In this document: positions 11,464 through 21,778 of the stretch, piece after piece
How positions within the stretch are numbered: the first letter of the stretch is position 1
Layout: the number at the start of each line of letters is the position of its first letter
From: Gnetum montanum
Taxonomy: Eukaryota; Streptophyta; Gnetopsida; Gnetales; Gnetaceae
Length of the DNA stretch: 64,000 nt
NCBI GenBank assembly: GCA_015680685.1
Contig: MNCI01015561.1
Span: 1,043,825-1,107,824 of the forward strand
Direction of reading: 5' to 3'
The notes under the pieces: generated by a model
Databases searched by the model: none
What the model was told of the DNA's origin: nothing
The model's input: the letters and a program-made list of their open reading frames with translations, nothing else
Made by a program: the position numbers and the translations under genes

Positions 11464-13448
11464 ATGCCTCTCCTACAAGACTATGATAATGCCACATCTA
11501 GTGAAGCAGTTCATTGGAGAACCAACGAATTATATGAAAATGAAGATTGGAGTACGCAATCTGAGGTGGGAATTTCTTACAGACATAAATGAAGGCAACA
11601 TCATCCCAATGCATGAAAGCATAACTTACTCGATGACGATGAACCCCTACTAGCCACTACAAGCTTAACACAAATACAAGAGGCTGTTTGAATCTCTCGT
11701 AGGCATTGTAAAGAGAGCCACCTACCTAGGCTCGATTTAAACAACTTCCCAATTTCTCAGGAGGCTATGACTTAGATCTACAACAACATTTACAAGCCTT
11801 CTACGATGCCTATGCATGGAACAACATTGATAATGATTGGAAAAAACTCAAGCTCTTTCCTATGATACTTGTTGGCCAAGAAAAAGTATGGTATAGATTG
11901 TAAAAACCAAATTCAATACAACGTTGGCCAACAATGGTAGAACTCTTCAATGAAAGATATCAAACCTACGCAAGAGTGTTGGCCTTGAGAAAAAAAATCC
12001 AAGAGTGGAAACAAGCACAACATGAACCCTTGGACATGGCCTTAGAAAGATATTATGCACTATTAAACAACTGTCTAGGCCATGAGTTCTCTAAAGAAAG
12101 GCTAATGTACCATATCATTGATGGGTTTCCTAATGAAACAAGAGAGACCCTAGGGATGTATGCCTAAGGTCAACTGTACGAACTATGAACCGATAAATTC
12201 CAAGAGCTCATTAAGTGGGTAGCAAAAGAATAAGGGGAAATGGCTAGATGGGAGAGTGTTGAAAAACATCAACGAGACTAGATTCTCAACTTAACAGAGG
12301 TCCATAATCACAAAAAGGAGAAATCAACCCATCTCACGGAGGAAGAACCATCTTTGCTAGTACAACAATCATTAGATGAAATCAAGGCAAAGATCAATAA
12401 GATGTTGGAATGGATGCATAAAAAGTGTGGAGAATATATCAATATTATTGGAGATAGAATTTTGACAACCCGAGAAGTAGGAAAAAATATCATTAGACAA
12501 TAAAAAAGAAGGGATGAGGAGAATAAGAGTTCAATTGTCAATCATACGTATGAATGCAACATTTTCTTGTATGATCATCCCAAGGGCCAATGCCCAATCT
12601 TGTTACATTTATATGAGCATTGGGGAAGCACATTACACCCAGATTTTGTACAAAGATACTATGTTCGATCACAGTGGCAACAATCCCAGTCGTGGGGGAA
12701 GCCATCCCTAAACTGGGGACATCCTTCATATCATCCGAATCTAAATGCCTATCTAGTTCAACATCCTATTTTCCAGACTAGGTCAACATACTCTATCTTG
12801 CCACATTATTATTCTCCTCAGTACTATCAAACCATGTCCTCAACACAACCACCACCTTGTGTACCTTACACTTCTCCTAAATTTTAACATTCTCATGCTT
12901 TCCCTCCTTCTACATCGCCACCAACTATTCCTGAAGTGTCTGCACCATAGCAACAACCCACGAACGTTACTTGTGCTACTATTGCCAACAGCAATGAGAG
13001 ACCTCCTCAACATCAAAGGTGTCCCTTCTTTAGACATAACCATAGGAAGGGACAACACAGTTCCGAGGCCACTACATTCTCCAGCTCAGCACAAGTCCAA
13101 CACTATGGTGCATCCTTCTCCTTGAACCCAATGCCTCGTGTCACCTCATTAGGGCCACCAATTTACACTCCAACAACCATACGGCCCAATGAATATAGCC
13201 ATGGAGAGCGACATCCCGATCCTTGCATACGATCTTACGGTCTCAAGTATCATAGTGGGTCAACTCTTTACCTGAGAACCACATCTTATAAATTTCCCCA
13301 CTATGTTTACTATAATCAGGTGTGTGAACCCCAATGGGGTAAGGATGACCAAGTTTTGATATTTCCAACATGCGAGAATCCTCATCTTTCATTTATTAAT
13401 CCTTGCCATGCTCAACCATTTAGTTATAGGGGATATTTCCCATTTTAA
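11464..13448 (+). pseudogene. RT-4 gag, degenerate
   Basis: This is the gag of RT-4, starting at the ATG at 11464 (MPLLQDYDN). Recognisable blocks in order: LDDDEPLLATTSL near 11630, a capsid-like segment at 11934-12167 (FNERYQTYAR...LDMALERYYALLNN...HIIDGFPNETR), and a decayed zinc knuckle near 12550-12600 in which the first Cys pair is damaged but DHPKGQCP remains. A Pro/Gln/Tyr/His-rich tail runs from 12600 to 13448 and ends PFSYRGYF. Several stops and shifts break it. It matches RT-2 and RT-3 gag block for block. No protease follows. An 11-mer AGTCGTGGGGG at 12688-12698 inside the frame is identical to the polypurine tract. Confidence 0.8.
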
Positions 13449-14833
13449 TAACAAGAAGGACTAATAAATATGTTTTCATTTTTTTTAATTTTACAATTTT
13501 TTGTTTTCTAGTTTTTCATTTTTCAAATTCTTATTTTATCTTTTTATCTTTTTGTTTTTTTGTCTTTTTATCTTTTTATAAGTAATCTCATCTACGAATA
13601 AAACACTCATGTGGCTCGTTGGTTGAGGTGTGTTCTCTGTTATCGAGTCTCGAGTGATCAATTATTTGTACAGTGAGCCCATTACACCCACTCATCCATT
13701 CTACAAATAAGAGGTTCTATTCGAGGGTACAGTGATATTCTTGACATTCTTAAAACTTAAAATTAATTTTATGTTCGTTGTACTTGGAATGAAAAAGGAT
13801 GGATCAAGAGGGAATGATAGGGTGTGACATCAAGGGGACTTGCAAATTCTCTTTGGTGACGTTTGTGGGAGTTATCATGCAACGTGGTTGTACTAAGATC
13901 CTTGTAGATCTAACACAAAATGGGAGTAAGAGTAATCAAAAGGCACTCAAAAATCCAATGCTGTTCTAGGGGGTCCCATTGGAAAGACATGCATCCATGC
14001 CTAAAGGTTGGCGGCTTCTCTGGATTCAGTAATCGAAAAAAAGAAACAAAGAAAGTGCCACAAAGAAAAATTCATTCCTCCCTTGAACAAAATGCCAAGT
14101 GATCGTACGCCTTGTTGTTATGGTACTCTCATAGTCGCTCATCATGGGATGAAACAATGCGGTGTCACTGATCAAAGGAATGGACTTGGTCTTGATCTTG
14201 GAATGATGGGTTAATCACACATTAATCATTCTTTACATGCAGGATTCATTGTGCCCTGGGTCAGTTACCTCATGTCCCAATCTCTACAATCCCTTCTATA
14301 GTATATCTCATCTCGCTGTTCATGTAATTGTATCTTGTGTCTCGTATAGCATAGAATTCTTACCTCATTCTAGTGGTACTTACATGTGTGTGTGTATTGT
14401 GGAACTAGTGTGGATTACATTTAACCCTTCTAGTGCCCATAAACATTTTCAAGTGTGGTTACGCAAGGGCATTATAGGTTGGAACCTACTTTGGGGAGGA
14501 CCCACTTGTGTAATTTTTTGTAATTTGCACTCCTAACACATCTTCCATACACCATCTATTACCCTCAGTGTATTGTCAACAATATTATTTCCCTTATTAC
14601 TATCCCTCCGATTCAAATGTTCCTATGAACCATCACATAGCCTTTTTCCCCCCTTTACCATCTGAGGTCCTTATTGATAAATTCCATACCATCATAATTT
14701 TTGTGCCTTTAGAACTAGTTTAATTACCCTGGAACGCTTTAACACTCATCTAGATGTCCTTAGTTTACATCGTTTAATTCCAGAAAAAGTTTAAAAATTC
14801 AGTACATTCTATAAAGTGCCCTAACATCGATAA
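13449..14833 (+). other. RT-4 spacer between gag and the internal promoter
   Basis: No supported gene. The start is T-rich (13470-13580); the rest has short open frames with no recognisable family. The conserved block of the non-autonomous elements is at 14464-14510. Confidence 0.6.
14464..14510 (+). other. Conserved spacer block, RT-4 copy
   Basis: AAGGGCATTATAGG is followed, after about ten bases, by CTTTGGGGAGGACCCACT. The same arrangement occurs in RT-2, RT-3 and RT-6. Flanking spacer is much less alike. Confidence 0.7.
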
Positions 14834-14866
14834 GACGCGATATCGCGTCCCAAAAATATATATATA
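14834..14866 (+). promoter_or_regulatory. RT-4 internal promoter candidate: perfect palindrome plus TATA
   Basis: GACGCGATATCGCGTC (14834-14849) is a perfect 16-bp palindrome containing the same GCGATATCGC core as the LTR U3 units. A run of ATATATATATA follows at 14856-14866. This mimics the U3 layout (palindrome, then TATA) and sits about 480 bp upstream of the ORF2 start, so it could drive ORF2 separately. RT-2 has a TATA at the same relative place but no GCGATATCGC unit. Confidence 0.5.
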
Positions 14867-15040
14867 CGCAACCCCCCTGCGCTACTTAACATCATTTGGA
14901 ACTATTTACGCAGAGGAAGTTTTTCAAATTTCTCTCTACAACTCGTGATTGCGTGTCCCTCGCTTTCATATCCATAACTGCTTGCTGGTACTCTGATTTT
15001 CGTTCCATTTGAACCTACGTGAACCCGAAGTGTTCAACTT

Positions 15041-15051
15041 AGTCGTGGGGG
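15041..15051 (+). promoter_or_regulatory. RT-4 second polypurine-like tract (AGTCGTGGGGG)
   Basis: AGTCGTGGGGG is identical to the 3' polypurine tract at 16288-16298 and precedes ORF2. It could be a central polypurine tract or a relic of element rearrangement; the sequence alone does not decide. Confidence 0.45.
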
Positions 15052-15341
15052 AGAGGCACACACTGAATAGAGCATAAATTTTTTGAAACTTTTCATTGCT
15101 TGAAGGAAATTATTAAGGATAAATGTGCCAAAATCAATTTCATCTCCTTCCTTAGTTATACCGAGAAACTAGATTTGAAAACCACCTAATCAAAGAGAAT
15201 TCAATATTATAATCTTTTGGGGAAATTTTCTCCTAATAAGTAATGTCACATGGAGATAAAGAAAATTCATTAAGGCAAGCAGTAAGGTATAACCTAACTT
15301 TGGTAACAACCTTACTAACGATTGGCCCCATGTGATTGCAA

Positions 15342-16108
15342 ATGGCCCTGAAACGTGGACAACAAGAAGGTCTTGCTTAAGGTGGGATCAAGTGACCTAG
15401 GAGAGGTGAAGGACAAGTTCTTGCCAAACAACATGTAGAGCAGGAGGAAAAATCATTTAGTATCTACCAAGAAGACCTTGCCACTGTACAATCAAAGCAA
15501 GCTAAAGGAGGAGCTGGTGCAGCATTTGAATAGGGACAACATCTCACGTTGCCCTAGGATTGTGTTCAGGCCATCCATGAAAGGTCCATATTTACTGCAG
15601 TGATCATGGAATTAAACTTTGGACCTTTCGTAGAATTTGCTTCGGAGGCTGTTAGGGATCATCTCAAAGGGTCCCCATTATGACATACCCTCTCTGAAAG
15701 TGGTGCCTAGTACTTAGGGGAAACGTACCAATTTTGGCACAACAAACAATAAGGCACCATGGTTAACATTTGAGGCATGACTATTGATTTCTCTATTCAA
15801 GCCATTTAAGAAGTATTAAACCTTACGAATATAGGGCCAAAGGTTATTTAGAACTAGTTGGACACCTTCAAAACCGAGCAACTTAATAAACTATGACAGA
15901 GAATAAAAAGGTGGTGGAAGAAAAAGAGAAGGTTAACTGAGGTGCCTCTATGGCACAAGCGCAAACTTATGCACACACCAAGGCACTCAAGGCCTTACAA
16001 AAGAAGAAACTCCAGGCCATACTTCAACTCCATCAAATCCCAAGACCTAGAGCACAAGACAAGGGAAAGGCACCCATGCAGGAGCCACCGCCACTAGGAA
16101 CTACATGA
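15342..16108 (+). pseudogene. RT-4 second ORF (ORF2), broken
   Basis: Unrecognised protein, homologous to RT-2 ORF2. From the ATG at 15342: MALKRGQQEGLA, stop, then EEKSFSIYQED, VIMELNFGPFVEFASEAVRDHLKGSPL, a TGA, and YQFWHNK. A charged C-terminal part (VVEEKEKV, KALKALQKKKLQA) ends with a Pro-rich tail and TGA at 16106-16108. It has several stops. The TGA after SPL lies at the same codon as a TAG in RT-2, which fits independent G-to-A changes of one TGG codon. It is shorter than the RT-2 copy in the coiled-coil part. It lies between the internal TATA and the 3' polypurine tract. Confidence 0.6.
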
Positions 16109-16287
16109 GTTCCACCCAATTTTGTAGTTATAGAATTTTCTTTTGCATTCTTCGTGTTGTATCTCAATTTTGTTCTAATTCCACACTACGGCATGAATCC
16201 ATTCTAGTTAGTCAATAATCCCATACCTATCCACTATGTAATCAATGGAGCTTATTATCACTTTAACTTGAGGACGCGTTTTCATTC

Positions 16288-16300
16288 AGTCGTGGGGGTA
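16288..16300 (+). promoter_or_regulatory. RT-4 3' polypurine tract
   Basis: AGTCGTGGGGGTA directly precedes the 3' LTR start, as expected for plus-strand priming. Confidence 0.8.
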
Positions 16301-17142
16301 TTATGAGTCATGAATTGTTGGTTGCGAGATCGCACCCATGATATTGCGTATGCGATATCGTAGCCTAGATGCGATATCACGTACGCAATATCGTAGCTTG
16401 TCTCCTCATCTATAAATAAGGGGTAGGTAGATTTGGAAGGGGAGTAGTTTTAGTATTAAGGTAGGGACTTTTTGTCAGTTTTTCCTCTCAACCCTTTTCT
16501 CCCAGTGCATGCCCTTAGTGTGATGACTGTAATTGTACGACATCCTTATTCAAGTGTGACGTACTTGGACATGCACATGACTGGCAATAAATATCGAGAT
16601 TACTTCATCACTATAGCATTCACTTAGCTTAATTATTTATTTAATTGTTATTGTTATTTATTGCTTTCTTAATTAATATCTCTCTACCCTTATCTCCTAG
16701 TAATGTGGAATGAGTACAACTTAATCACGAGCATTCAAGTGTGACTACTTGGTAACCCAGTAGCGTACCTAGGCCATGCATTTGGTAATCCTAGTGGTAG
16801 TCGTGCATGAGGTCCAAGATGTGTATGGATGATTAAGGAATAGATGCTCATCGCACTTAGGCTAGCTTATATTCTCTCTCACCCTCTCTCTCCTAACTTA
16901 GTTGATAATTATTTCCTATCATACCCAGGAGTAGCATTAGTGTAGGAACACATCATACACCTTACTCTGGATTAAACCATACGTGACAAAGCTAATACTA
17001 GTCCGTGTGGGAAGACAACGAACTGTGATCTACAAGTAACTGTCTAGATACCACAACTAGTCTGTCTACGGAGTTCGACCGAATCGTGCGTGAAATGCTC
17101 GTATTCGTATGGTTGAGTGTAGGGGTACCTCGCCACTCATCA
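16301..17142 (+). repeat. RT-4 3' LTR (842 bp)
   Basis: It begins TTATGAGTCATG (a degraded TGATGAG) and ends CGCCACTCATCA. It is 33 bp longer than the 5' LTR, and the excess is in U3, where extra GCGATATC/GCAATATC units are present (16330-16395). A good TATA box, TCTATAAATAAGG, is at about 16410-16422. The U5 hairpin has a perfect inner stem here (CTTAATCA/TGATTAAG). Confidence 0.9.
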
Positions 17143-17147
17143 ACTAT
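17143..17147. repeat. RT-4 target site duplication, right (ACTAT)
   Basis: Matches 10509-10513 exactly. Confidence 0.9.
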
Positions 17148-18240
17148 ACTATACAAAACCATTAGGTACATAATTGCATGCAATAGTGAGGTGAATAATG
17201 GGATAAGAAGCGATTGCAGAGAATGGGATGTGAGGTATTTTACCATAGGCATAATGAATTATATGTGTGATGTGTGGTTAAAGTAATCATTAGTCCTTCC
17301 ATCCAACATCCAAACCAAGTGCATACTTACTAGTGACATCACATTGCATCATCTCAAAGATAGAAACCACAAGATTATCACAACTATGAGGAGTTTTGAC
17401 ACTTAGCAATGAAGTTTAAGGAAGTAGTTTATCAATAGCACATTTTTTAAAGAAGACTTGGCCATTGGATATAGGAGTGTCTTCAGGCATCTATGACATG
17501 TCTTTCTAGCCCCGTAACCAATGTAAGTCTAAGAAACCTTGAAATTTCTAAGAAGTTGCCTACCTTCAAGCATGGGTAAGATGTCTTTCTCATGGAATCC
17601 CTAGAAATTTTTATTTTGTGCATTTATTTATTTATTACTATATCAACCTCACTAGAGGACTATCTTCAGGCATGGGTAACATGTCTTTCTAGTGACCTGG
17701 TAAGGCAATAGTTATGGTAGACATACTTCCATTTTTCATTAGAACTCAAGTGAACAATACAACTTAATGGCAAGATAAGTCTTATAATAGTAGCTTTAGA
17801 GAATCCACAAATCTTCCTTGATGTCACACCTTTTTCATTTCTAGTTGGTTCTTTTCTTTTCTATTCAAGCATAATGAACACAAGTTTATTTTAGTTTTAT
17901 TATGAAGAGAATGTCATTATGTCAATGGTAAGAACCTCTTATTATTGGAAATAAGTGGATGGATGATGATATCTCATTGTTTTACATAATTATTTACCCA
18001 ATCATCTTGATAGCATAGGACAAAGATCCAACACATAGCGTTGACTTCTACAACATAACTGATAATGTTATTAACAAAAACATAGTATCCATTCATAAAA
18101 CATAAATAAAATGACTCAAGAAAAGAGAAAATTTAAAAAGAAAAGAAAAATAACAAGAAATGAAAAACTTTTTAGGATTAGAAAATTTTGAAGAAATAGA
18201 AAAAGGATCAAAAATTGTAAAACAAAAAGTGAAAATACAT
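17148..18240 (-). other. RT-3 spacer (continued)
   Basis: AT-rich, no supported gene. A motif like CTTCARGCATGGGTAACATG with TCTTTCT after it occurs three times about 90 bp apart (near 17482, 17565 and 17662). A fourth copy lies in the RT-2 spacer near 4045. Confidence 0.5.
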
Positions 18241-19273
18241 TTATTAGTTCATGATTGAAGATGGAGCATCTTCCCCACAACTAAACTCATAGGCAAGCAT
18301 TTGGAAACTGGACTAAACATTTCTTTCGTTATACACCATAAGTTTCCCATTTATCATCATTAGTGATTTGATTTTTTGCTAGTTAACACATTTAACATTG
18401 ATGATAATTATATTTCAATCATTTGGAGACATATATTCAGCTGAACTTGGCATGTTTCCTTTTAAAGGGTCTAGATATGTTTTCTTTTTTATATTCAATT
18501 TTGGTTCTTCGATCTCCATGTTTAACAATTTCTTCTGGTGTATAGTCAAAGTGTAAGATGTCCTTTTCTAAGTTCTCTATTTGGTTTATTTTCATAGGAC
18601 TAGAACTATTAAGTGGTTTGGATATTTCCATGTATCTTTTAAATAGATTAGTATTCTCATTTTCTAATCATTGGGTGGCTTTTGGTTTCATAGCTATTCT
18701 GTAGACATAGTTTTGCACACACCCTTTTTCTTCAAGTTTGTTGTGGGTTGGCATAGGGATCATGTTATCACTTTGAACTTTTAGCTCATAATTGCGTCCT
18801 TTATCATTATTAGTAATGCATAGAATTTTCTATCTCTCCATAGTGATAGCTTCATCTTTAACGTTTTATGTTGGAGTGGTGATGGTTGTTGGCTTTTGTG
18901 TAGGATTAATAGACATTATTTTTGTAAGGGGGTTACACTAGATTGTCCTTGAGCTAGTTTTGATGAGATAGTAGGTCTAATGGTTTTATTCACATGTGTG
19001 CAAACTATTCTAAAGAAAGGACATTTCCAAGACTTTTGTTGAGATCTACTAACATTATCATTTGCTTGTATGTTCATGGCACAAGTGACATTCTTTTGTT
19101 TAGGTTGTGATGCTAATCCTTCTTGCATTATTGATGTTTGCACATGTTGATGACAAGTATGAGAGTGTTGAGAATGTGATGGATGATGAGAGGTATGGGA
19201 TGGTGATCCCATAGGAGATGTTGTGGATTGATGATATTTAGGAGAATAGCAATAGTGATTTGAGCATCGGAAG
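18241..19273 (-). pseudogene. RT-3 gag, C-terminal part
   Basis: The segment 19273-18916 reads as the His/Ser/Pro-rich gag tail (SNHYCYSPKYHQSTTSPMGSPSHTSHHPSH...). It aligns with RT-2 gag (5229 leftwards). Below 18916 the match to gag fades. A frame at 18790-18437 (PMPTHNKLEEKG..., then ...YTPEEIVKHGDRRTKIEYKKEN) is not recognised and may be a divergent tail or an insertion. The gag is cut at 19273/19279 by RT-5; its N-terminal part resumes at 42471. Confidence 0.65.
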
Positions 19274-19278
19274 TAGAA

Positions 19279-21778
19279 TGACAAGTAAGGAAAAATTCGA
19301 TGCTGGATATCTTTAAAATTTATCTTATTTTCATTGTAGAGATTGTCACCTCATTGTGACTAACCTGCGAGTCGTATCTTGTGGAGGAATGGTTCAAAAG
19401 TTAAAAAGATCATCAAGATGTAAAACAAACGATTAGATCTAGATTCAATTGAGAACACCACACTTATGGCTATTGCCCATAAGTAAAATCGATAATATTT
19501 CATCTTAACTTCTAACATTAAGTTCAAAGATGAATACAACCAATTAACCCAAATTGAATTTAAATAAACTTATAAGAAATAAGGAAGATTACAAAAGAGA
19601 AGTCACCTAATTTGTGACCCTACTTTGTTGTCTCCATAGTGCAACAATTTCACAACCTTAAAACTTTGTTGGTTATTAATTGCCACAAAGCATCAATACT
19701 CTTTCTTCATAATTTTGTGCAAAAACAAAAATTTAAACCTAGTGTGGTTCTCCCAAAAGAATCCTCTATATTTTTCCAATGCACTGTGGAGTGTCTTATT
19801 TATACTTCACAATGTTAAAAAAAAAAAAACTATTTTAATAATAGGTAAATACGATGCCAACCCATAATAATAGGTGAAACTACTAAGTTGGGTATCTTTG
19901 AAATTTTAAATTAGCATGGAATCTAAAAGTGGAGGAAGAGGTGTTGATCTTTCCTATAATATTCCACGTTCACATTCTCACATCACCTCACGTGCTGGCC
20001 ATAATATAAACAGTAAGCCCGAGTAATGGCAGCCAGCTGTACTAGCTGGGGCAAAATTGTGTGTACCATTCTCTGGCACTCATTGTAGCAATAGTTGTAT
20101 TATGAATCAGGTAACTCCCTGGTTGCATCTTACTACGAAGGGTAGAGTAGATTCCGCATTGTACATGCAAACAATCAAAATAGGATAGAAATTTTGAGTT
20201 TTTCTTTAGTTGTTTTGTCCTATGCACCGGGGAGATTCGCTATTCCTCATAAATTTGACTAACTATTTGCATTGCATTGGATTCAGGAGCATACAGAAGC
20301 ACATTAGCACATTAAATTCGTCGCAATGGTATGTATTCCATAATCTCCAATGAAATTTGCCTCGTATTATTCTTGCCTTTTTATTCTTGCAATGTTTGCA
20401 TTGTGCATTAAAATCTTACCTATCTTCTCCTGTTGCGAAGCTTACCAGAAACTTCATTTCATTGTTAAGTCGTAACCAAGCAATCAAGATTCATGGCATC
20501 CGCATGAGACGGACCACAGAAAACAAGGGAGAGTATGAATGAATAAACAAACACCCGTAAATCACAAAAAGGCTACTTTGGTAACCGAGGCCGAAGGGGC
20601 AAGTATGGGTCATACGAAAATCAAGTTTGAGACGGGGCGTGCGAGGAAAACATTGCATTCGCATGGATTGGCCTAACTTTGGGAGTGTCAAAGGTTCCGC
20701 CATGACTCACACATTCATGCATGTTTATTGTTCATTGTTGGTTTTTTTTCTTTTTCTCATATTCCTACTGAAAAAGGAAAAAACAAAACAGGGTCATGGT
20801 CATGGTCATGAGTCATGAACATGATGACCGATGGATGCTTGTTCAACTTTTTAAAAAATCTGTTTGCTTATAAGGCAACGAAGCCCACCAGCACATGGCC
20901 AATGGCAAGCTCATGGTGCTCTGTTTTTACTTTCCCCTTCATTGTAGGTGAGGTGCGTTATTGAGCTGTGCCTAGTTTAGTTAAGTTGTGTTTTCTTATA
21001 ACGTGGTCATCTTCAACATGGCCTTATGGCGCTACTCATAGATAGTCGTTGAACAAAAGTATTAGCAAACATGATTTGTTATAAATTTGGTTGAGGCTTG
21101 AGGCTTAATTTCATTCTTGGAAATATTGGATTGAGTAACAAAAGGCTTTCATTTTATTGCTGTCATTTTTGTTATTGTAGATATTATATGTTTGGCCAGA
21201 TTATGGCTCCTAAGTAAGGAAATGGATTCAATGCCCTCTATACCTTTGCAAATTTTCTTGGTTCAGTTTAATGGTGATATTGCAATCTTTTGTGCAATTT
21301 TAGAGTATTAACAATATTTTGGATTTACATTGTACTTGTTTTATTTTTTACAATGCTTTTTTATGATATATGAAATTTAATTTTTTTAAAAACTAATATA
21401 TTTAAATTTTCTCTATCACATCCCCAACTATGAATTTGTTCCCACTTTTCCTCAATGCGGACATGATAGTTTAAATCTCAATGTGAACATGAGCCATAAA
21501 GGTAACCGTGAACTTTTGTAGCTCATATAGGCACAAATCTTGCATGGAAACTATGATGAAGGTTGATAAGCCGACGTTGCCTTAATTGCCTTAATTGTCA
21601 AATATAATATTTATATACTTTATATAATGTCTATATATAATGTAAACTATAATATTTTTATAATTTTTACATGATATATATAATATAATTATATATAATG
21701 CACATATATAATACCTATATATAATATAAATTATAATGTCTANCCTTTAACAAGGATACCAATTTTTGGGGTTTAACA
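19279..21778 (-). repeat. RT-5 3' LTR (2500 bp)
   Basis: The first about 230 bp match the start of the right LTR at 36472. The last about 290 bp match the end of the right LTR up to the terminus TTTGGGGTTTAACA. A TATA box (GTATAAATAAG on the minus strand) lies at 19795-19805, which makes U3 about 1.97 kb. U3 includes an inositol-transporter fragment at 19985-20230. It also contains 1.25 kb (20231-21480) that has no counterpart in the right LTR and no recognisable gene. A single N at 21743 marks a small gap. Confidence 0.7.
19985..20230 (-). pseudogene. Inositol transporter fragment in RT-5 3' LTR
   Basis: On the minus strand the frame reads a Cys-containing loop (FLSYFDCLHVQCGIYSTLR, then GSYLIHNTTIA and AREWYTQFCPS) and continues with YSWLPLLGLTVYIMA, the start of a membrane span. 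This resembles the extracellular Cys-rich loop and the next transmembrane helix of plant inositol transporters (INT family, major facilitator superfamily). It is the partner of the longer copy at 41405-42020. Stops are present. It is a captured fragment, not a working gene. Confidence 0.6.

Larger units (their letters stand above)
10514..17142 (+). mobile_element. RT-4: complete non-autonomous gag-ORF2 LTR retrotransposon
   Basis: The element is bounded by LTRs with TGATGAG/CTCATCA ends and by a perfect 5-bp target duplication. Order: 5' LTR, tRNA-Asp-like primer site, gag (11464-13448), spacer, conserved block, internal promoter-like segment, ORF2 (15342-16108), polypurine tract, 3' LTR. I see no protease, RT, RNase H or integrase in about 5 kb of internal sequence. 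It would have needed enzymes from another element such as the RT-7 lineage. It is inserted in the RT-3 spacer in opposite orientation. Confidence 0.9.

Noticed and set aside
19274-19278. A clean target site duplication for RT-5
   Set aside because: TAGAA on the left and TAACA on the right agree at only three of five positions, so I list the insertion on gag continuity and LTR ends rather than on the duplication.
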